The position numbers and the translations under genes were made by a program. A DNA stretch of 11,190 nt from Opitutales bacterium (GTDB lineage: Bacteria; Verrucomicrobiota; Verrucomicrobiia; Opitutales; Opitutaceae). This document shows, piece by piece, positions 6,314-11,190 of this stretch (its first letter is position 1; each line of letters starts with the position of its first letter). The DNA lies in contig JAJFLS010000018.1 of the NCBI GenBank assembly GCA_021772595.1, positions 1-11,190 of the forward strand, written 5' to 3'. The notes under the pieces were generated by a model. It was not told the origin of the DNA. It searched no databases and saw only the letters and a list, made by a program, of their open reading frames with translations.

Positions 6314-8602
6314 ATGAAGCGATCCTATTCAATCTATTGTGTGTTAGCCCTGGCGATTTTCTCGATCGCCAAGGCGGAGGAAGAGGACCTGCTTTCCTAC
6401 ATCAAAAGCAAGCAGACCTTGAATAATACAGTCTGGAAACAGGAAGTCGAGGCCCAGCGTCACGAGGAAACGTTTATCGATCTTTGGGACCGTCTTAGAA
6501 AGACGGATACGCCGCTTGACATACTGAAGGCGTTTGAATTCGGAACGCTTCAATTGGGAGACCTGTCGGAAAAAACCGCGCTTGAGCACGGAATAGAACT
6601 CAGCTCGACCAGCGGAAAAGCGCTCTCGCTGGATTCCGATAAATGGGGGAAATGGATCGATTCCATGGCCGCTAAAGGCTATCGGCTTTTCCAGTCCGAA
6701 TGGCACCACTCTCGATTCGACGCGAACAACGTGGATGGCGCGAATTCCGTCGTTTCCATCGTTCTTCACGTTTACAATCAGTCGAAAAAATCGAGGTATT
6801 CGATAAGCGGAAAGATCAAGGTCGAGTGGAACCGCGAGTTAAACGCGAAAGGTCTTTATACGCCTGCGCGAATCGACGCTTCGGAATTGGAGATTCTGGA
6901 GCGGACAGGCGACCCGTTTTTCAAAGAAGCGTTCAACTTCGACATTCCTGGACGAGGCGAAGGCGCAATCATGTCCTACGATTTGAACAAGGATAGCCTG
7001 CCAGAAATCGTTTTACCAGGGATCAATGCGGTGCTTTGGAACCTCGGCGAGAAAGGCTATGGCGTAAAGCCTTTGAACGATCTCGCATTCGTTTCGACCA
7101 AGGCGTCTATCATCGGCGATTTCAGTGGTGACGGCTATGTGGATTACCTCTGCTATGGCGAGGCGACTCTTGTCAAAGGACGTTCGCCGAAAAGCGGATT
7201 ATATCTCCTGCGAGGAAGTGCAAAGGGGACCTTCGATGAGCCGCCGGTCGAAATCAAAGTAGATCCGCCGATGGAGACGCTCAGAGGGATCGCATCCATC
7301 ACCTCGGGAGATATCGACAACGACGGCGATCTGGATATGTGGATTTCTCAATACAAGGCGACTTACGTGAATGGGTCGATGCCGACACCTTATTTCGATG
7401 CGAACGACGGGTATCCGTCCTTCCTGCTATTGAATCAGGGAGATGGCGCGGCGTTTGAGGAAGCTACTGAAAAGGCCGGGCTTGCGGCGAAAAGGCACCG
7501 GCGAACGTATTCGAGTTCCTTTTACGATTATGATGGCGACAGCGATTTGGACTTGGTTGTCGTGAGCGATTTCTCTGGAATCGATTTGTATCGGAATAAT
7601 GGGGAAGGCCATTTCGACGACGTGACCGCAGAGGCGATCGACAATAGGAGCTTGTTCGGCATGGCCCATACTTTTGGGGACTTCAATAGGGACGGCTTGA
7701 TCGATCTTTACGTAACCGGAATGAGCTCCACCACCGCCTCGCGATTGGATGCGATGGGTGCGAATCGAGACGAATTTCCAGATCGAAATCGTATGCGCAT
7801 TCCGATGACATACGGAAATCGCCTTTACCAAAGTCAAGAGTCGGGCTTTTTAAAGCAGTCGGAAAACGGACACCAAGTGGCCCGGACTGGCTGGGCGTGG
7901 GGCACGGCTACGCTGGACTTCGATAATGATGGCGATTTGGATGTGTACGTGGCGAACGGCCATTTTAGCGGCGAGTCCGCCAAGGACTATTGCTCCAATT
8001 TTTGGACGGACGACATCTACCGAGGAAGCTCGCAGGACAATCCCGTCTTGGACAAGTACTTCAAAAACAGCGTCCTTCCGATGATGGAGGGCAATGTTTC
8101 CTGGAACGGTTTCGAGCATAATTTCCTGTTCGCTCAAATGGAGGATGAGAACTACCGGAACGTCTCCTTTCTGATGGGTGTTGCGGACGAGCTTGATAGC
8201 CGCCGCGTGATTTCGGAAGACGTGAATGGCGACGGGCTGATGGACATCATTGTCACTCAGCTTAATTATCGCGAAGACAAGGACTCGTCTTGGATCAAAA
8301 TTTACCGAAACATGTCTGGATCGCCTGGCAATTGGATCGGAGTGAGCCTGGGCGAATCCGCTGGTCAGCCGTCGCCTGTGGGGGCGAAAATTCTGGTCGT
8401 CACCAGCGATGGCGAAAAGCGAGTGGAGGTCGTCGTGAACGGCGATTCGTTTCAAGCGCAGCATTCGACGACGAAGCACTTCGGGCTAGGCGACGCGGAA
8501 GCGGTGGATTTCGTGGAAGTGTCGTGGCCCAACGGCAAAAAGACGCGATTGGAAAACCCTGAACTGAATCAATACCATTGGCTAGGAGTACGAAAACCGT
8601 GA
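6314..8602 (+). CDS. Secreted FG-GAP/VCBS repeat protein with C-terminal ASPIC/UnbV domain
   Basis: This 762-residue exported protein belongs to the CRTAC1-like/ASPIC-UnbV group and is predicted to fold as an integrin-like beta-propeller. ATG 6314 places a signal peptide at residues 1-21 (MKRS start, cleavage after AKA). The same frame is open back to ATG 6254, but that would bury the signal peptide behind 20 residues. After an N-terminal domain of about 200 residues without a family I can name, seven calcium-loop motifs follow: DLNKDSLPE (223), DFSGDGYVD (269), DIDNDGDLD (333), DYDGDSDLD (405), DFNRDGLID (456), DFDNDGDLD (535) and DVNGDGLMD (636). The ASPIC/UnbV domain begins near Trp674 and contains HFGLGDAEAVDFVEVSWPNG. 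No catalytic motif is visible. Lying between the receptor and the mannanase, it may bind glycan or help assemble the uptake machinery. That role is inference. Confidence 0.88.
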   Translation: MKRSYSIYCVLALAIFSIAKAEEEDLLSYIKSKQTLNNTVWKQEVEAQRHEETFIDLWDRLRKTDTPLDILKAFEFGTLQLGDLSEKTALEHGIELSSTSGKALSLDSDKWGKWIDSMAAKGYRLFQSEWHHSRFDANNVDGANSVVSIVLHVYNQSKKSRYSISGKIKVEWNRELNAKGLYTPARIDASELEILERTGDPFFKEAFNFDIPGRGEGAIMSYDLNKDSLPEIVLPGINAVLWNLGEKGYGVKPLNDLAFVSTKASIIGDFSGDGYVDYLCYGEATLVKGRSPKSGLYLLRGSAKGTFDEPPVEIKVDPPMETLRGIASITSGDIDNDGDLDMWISQYKATYVNGSMPTPYFDANDGYPSFLLLNQGDGAAFEEATEKAGLAAKRHRRTYSSSFYDYDGDSDLDLVVVSDFSGIDLYRNNGEGHFDDVTAEAIDNRSLFGMAHTFGDFNRDGLIDLYVTGMSSTTASRLDAMGANRDEFPDRNRMRIPMTYGNRLYQSQESGFLKQSENGHQVARTGWAWGTATLDFDNDGDLDVYVANGHFSGESAKDYCSNFWTDDIYRGSSQDNPVLDKYFKNSVLPMMEGNVSWNGFEHNFLFAQMEDENYRNVSFLMGVADELDSRRVISEDVNGDGLMDIIVTQLNYREDKDSSWIKIYRNMSGSPGNWIGVSLGESAGQPSPVGAKILVVTSDGEKRVEVVVNGDSFQAQHSTTKHFGLGDAEAVDFVEVSWPNGKKTRLENPELNQYHWLGVRKP

Positions 8603-8764
8603 ACTTTGGGGGCGTGTAGGGTGATCTCCGCAGTGTCGCGCCTCATTTCGCCTAATCCAACTCATATGTAGGAGAAGTAATTTGCTCGATTGGGGTAATT
8701 TTACTGGAACTATCTACAAAACGTGTACGGAATAACCCATGAATCCAACATCTAAGAATTTACT

Positions 8765-10597
8765 ATGTTAAGAGCGGTATCGAGTGTCGCAACGCTTTGC
8801 TTGCCATTGCTTATGAATCTCAGTGTCTCGGGTGCAATCGACGCGTCGTCGGTTTCGAAATCAGTCGAGACTGAGTATGAAGTCACGGAAGTCAAAGACG
8901 GGTTGGCTATCGCCGTTTTGAGAAACGGCGTATCGGAGGAGTCGAGCGGTTTGCAGCTCGAGATTTCTCCGCAGGTGAAAAGCCGTGCGCCGGTTTTGGA
9001 ATTGTCGCTTCTGTGCAAAGATGGGGATGCGATAATCGATCTTACGATTAGGGGTGGCCGAAAAGGGGAAGCGAATTTCCGAAAAGTGGTGAAGGCGCGG
9101 GCCCATGCGCAAGTGCTCGAATTCGGATGTGACGCCGCTTTGGCTTCGATTGCGGATCGGGTCGATTTGAAGATCGAATCGATCGAAAAAGAGGCCGATC
9201 CAACTACGGAAGTAGATCGTCCGGAGTATGTCGTGCATTATTTGCGATTCTCAGGCGAAAGTGTGATCGAGCAGTCGATTAGCGAATTGGCGACGGCGCT
9301 GGAGAAAGGAAAAATCCTGGCCAGCCGCGCTGAGGTCGGATCGGGCGAAGGGCAGTTTAAGCCGAATGCGATTAAGAATTATTCGAAAGTGCTTGATCGG
9401 ACCGAAGCTCGCCTCGACCGGTTGCATCGCCGAAAGGACTTCGCTCAGATTAGCGATGCGATTGCAAAAGTCTACGATCAGATGACGCTCTTTGAATCCC
9501 GGGCTCAAAGCTCGATTTCAACTGAGCTGATCGATCAAGGCGCAACCTGCGAGACGAGGTACTTGTATAGTAATCTGAAAGAGATATCCGGTAAGCGACT
9601 GATATACGGAATGCAGGATGCGACCGGTTATGGTGTTGGCTGGCGAAACGATAACGATCGATCTGATGTCAAGGATGTCTGCGGGGATTTTCCTGGAGTG
9701 TTTGGCTGGGATGCAATGAATATTACAATGGGTGGTGGCGCGGATACACTGAAATCCCAAATTGAATCTGCCTATCGTATGGGAGGCATCAATACGATTA
9801 GCTGGCATGCTTATGACCCGCTTGGCCACACGTTTTATGCTGAAGAAATACCCGATACCGCGTACGATGGCTCGATTGTAGCCTCGCTTTTGCCCGATGG
9901 AATGTATCACGACGAGTATGTGTCGCGACTTCGGAAAGTCGGTAGCTTCATGAAGCATCTGCGAGGGCCGGATGGCGAGTCGATCCCGATCATCTTTCGC
10001 CCGTTTCACGAGCACAATGGGTTTTGGTTTTGGTGGGGAAAAGACTACTGCTCGCCCGAGGACTTCGTTTCTCTTTGGCGTTTCACGGTAGAGTATTTGC
10101 GCGACGAAATGGAGCTGCGAAATCTCATCTATGTATTCTCGCCGGACACGAGCATGTATGGCGAAGCGGAAGAGTTTTTCGATATCTATCCAGGCGATGA
10201 ATATGTGGATGTATTCGGGATTGACGGCTATTGGATGAAAACGCCAGAGGAGGATAAACCCTATTTGGTGGATAAGTTAAAAGGCCTCGTCGCGAACGCT
10301 CGAGGACGTGGCAAGCTGGCGGTTCTTTCGGAGACGGGCGACAAGTTCGACTATGAAAATGGTGGGGAGCGATTAGCCAATCATGAATGGTTCACGAAAG
10401 GCCTGCTCGCGTCAGTGCTTACGGACGAATCCACGCGGGGAATCGCGTTCGCGATGACCTGGCGTAACGACAATCCCAATCACCATTTCAATCCCTATCC
10501 GGATCACCCTAGCGTTCCGGATTTTCTCGACTTTTACAAGCATCCCTATACGGCTTTCCTTCAAGATATTCCCGGAATTTACGATAAACCGGAGTAG
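8765..10597 (+). CDS. GH26 endo-beta-1,4-mannanase, secreted, with long N-terminal extension
   Basis: The catalytic domain (about 265-600) is a glycoside hydrolase family 26 barrel, which hydrolyses beta-1,4-mannan with retention. The motifs appear in the family order: LIYGMQDATGYGVGW (279-293), GVFGWD (Trp315-Asp316), SWHAYDP with His348, RPFHEHNGFWFWWG with acid/base Glu416, VLSETG with nucleophile Glu523, and MTWRND with Trp566. The two glutamates are 107 residues apart, about as in characterised GH26 mannanases. A signal peptide covers residues 1-24 (cleavage after VSGA) without a lipobox. Residues about 28-160 look beta-rich, and 165-250 form a helical module resembling FIVAR-type repeats. 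GH26 also includes rare lichenases and beta-1,3-xylanases, but the LIYGxQDxxGYG and SDVKDVCGDFP motifs favour mannanase. ATG 8765 has no good SD. The symporter gene starts 53 bp downstream with no terminator between, suggesting co-transcription. Confidence 0.92.
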   Translation: MLRAVSSVATLCLPLLMNLSVSGAIDASSVSKSVETEYEVTEVKDGLAIAVLRNGVSEESSGLQLEISPQVKSRAPVLELSLLCKDGDAIIDLTIRGGRKGEANFRKVVKARAHAQVLEFGCDAALASIADRVDLKIESIEKEADPTTEVDRPEYVVHYLRFSGESVIEQSISELATALEKGKILASRAEVGSGEGQFKPNAIKNYSKVLDRTEARLDRLHRRKDFAQISDAIAKVYDQMTLFESRAQSSISTELIDQGATCETRYLYSNLKEISGKRLIYGMQDATGYGVGWRNDNDRSDVKDVCGDFPGVFGWDAMNITMGGGADTLKSQIESAYRMGGINTISWHAYDPLGHTFYAEEIPDTAYDGSIVASLLPDGMYHDEYVSRLRKVGSFMKHLRGPDGESIPIIFRPFHEHNGFWFWWGKDYCSPEDFVSLWRFTVEYLRDEMELRNLIYVFSPDTSMYGEAEEFFDIYPGDEYVDVFGIDGYWMKTPEEDKPYLVDKLKGLVANARGRGKLAVLSETGDKFDYENGGERLANHEWFTKGLLASVLTDESTRGIAFAMTWRNDNPNHHFNPYPDHPSVPDFLDFYKHPYTAFLQDIPGIYDKPE

Positions 10598-10650
10598 ACT
10601 GTATCATTTTCTGAATTACGGCTTGCTCGAGTTCCGGTTCTACCCCTCGA

Positions 10651-11190
10651 GTGACGGAAAAGAAAATTACTTTAAAGGAGAAGCTGGGCTACGCTGCTGG
10701 CGATACCGCGTCAGGGCTCTATTTCCATACGTTCAGCCAGTTTCTCATGATATTCTACACGGACGTGTTTGGGATCACGTCCTCGGCGGTAGGCACGATG
10801 TTTTTGGTGGCTCGATTGGTCGACGTGGTGACGGATCCAGCTATGGGCATGATAGCGGATCGGACGAGTTCCAAGCACGGAAGATTTCGGCCGTGGTTGT
10901 TGTGGGGGATTGTTCCTTATATGACTTTGGGGATATCCACCTTTTTCGTTCCGGATCTGGCGGAGGGAGGAAAGCTTGTTTACGCCTACGTCACTTACAT
11001 CGGTGTAATGGCGATATACACTGTTGTGAACATTCCCTACGGCGCGTTGATGGGGGTGATGACGTCGCATTCGGACGAGCGTAGCACGCTTGCGTCATTC
11101 CGATTTTACGGCGCATACGCAGCGTCGTTTTTCGTCAATCTCACTTTGCTTAATTTGGTGGCTTTTTTTGGAGATGGAGATGAGGCGAAG
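10651..11190 (+). CDS. GPH-family sugar:cation symporter (MelB/YicJ-like), 3'-truncated by the window end
   Basis: This frame encodes the first 180 residues of an inner-membrane glycoside-pentoside-hexuronide:cation symporter, and the window ends before the stop. It begins TEKKITLKEKLGYAAGDTAS. Asp18 aligns with the MelB sugar-site Asp19. LVDVVTDPAMG holds Asp58 and Asp62 at the spacing of the MelB cation-site Asp55/Asp59. The family signature DRTSSKHGRFRPW spans residues 70-82. About five transmembrane helices are present (roughly 13-36, 45-68, 83-101, 109-135, 148-173). NIPYGAL (127-133) has Asn where MelB has Asp124, as in many YicJ-like members. The GTG at 10651 is the only credible start after the in-frame stop at 10612, but it has no clear SD. 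The gene follows GH26 by 53 bp, so it probably imports mannobiose or similar products. The exact sugar cannot be told from sequence. Confidence 0.88.
   Translation, partial: MTEKKITLKEKLGYAAGDTASGLYFHTFSQFLMIFYTDVFGITSSAVGTMFLVARLVDVVTDPAMGMIADRTSSKHGRFRPWLLWGIVPYMTLGISTFFVPDLAEGGKLVYAYVTYIGVMAIYTVVNIPYGALMGVMTSHSDERSTLASFRFYGAYAASFFVNLTLLNLVAFFGDGDEAK

Noticed and set aside
8690..8716. Promoter-like TTGGGG and TATCTA upstream of GH26
   Set aside because: The spacer is only 15 bp and both hexamers are weak, so I do not call a promoter.
10623..11084. Open frame of 153 codons at the right end
   Set aside because: It overlaps the GPH symporter frame starting at 10651, whose translation shows clear family motifs. 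This frame gives Gly/Arg-rich sequence without any motif.

Overview
The window looks like chromosomal DNA from a polysaccharide-degrading bacterium of the Verrucomicrobiota, class Opitutia (Pelagicoccus/Puniceicoccales-like). This is an inference from family signatures. The TonB-dependent receptor has the 'ELSPFEV ... GYRATSTLGGTR' N-terminus seen in that group and is very long. The LacI regulator has the variant hinge 'GYRPDPALSALVAYR'. A large ASPIC/UnbV-FG-GAP protein sits among carbohydrate genes. Base composition is moderate, several starts are GTG, and most genes lack a strong Shine-Dalgarno site.

Layout. (1) At 110-880 (+) lies a secreted DUF1223 thioredoxin-like protein, probably unrelated to the rest. 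(2) At 881-1954 (-) lies a LacI-family repressor whose stop codon directly abuts the DUF1223 stop. (3) A 660-bp intergenic region separates the repressor from the divergent receptor. It holds no convincing gene, but it has inverted repeats that could be operators and a tiny ORF with a perfect SD. (4) At 2615-6172 (+) lies a 1185-aa TonB-dependent outer-membrane receptor, closed by a clear intrinsic terminator at 6203-6233. (5) At 6314-8602 (+) lies a secreted protein with seven Ca-binding-type FG-GAP/VCBS loops and a C-terminal ASPIC/UnbV domain. (6) At 8765-10597 (+) lies a secreted GH26 endo-beta-mannanase with an unusual ~240-residue N-terminal extension. (7) From 10651 to the window end (+) lies the first 180 residues of a GPH-family (MelB/YicJ-like) sugar:cation symporter, cut by the window edge.

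Taken together, genes 2-7 read as a mannan or manno-oligosaccharide utilisation locus. The GH26 enzyme cleaves mannan outside the cytoplasm, the TonB-dependent receptor brings oligosaccharides across the outer membrane, the GPH symporter carries small products across the inner membrane, and the divergent LacI repressor senses an intermediate. No SusD-like protein is present. The FG-GAP/ASPIC protein next to the receptor occupies the position a surface glycan-binding partner would have in a Bacteroidetes locus, and this is the most interesting hypothesis in the window. No tRNA, rRNA, CRISPR array, insertion sequence or phage gene was seen.
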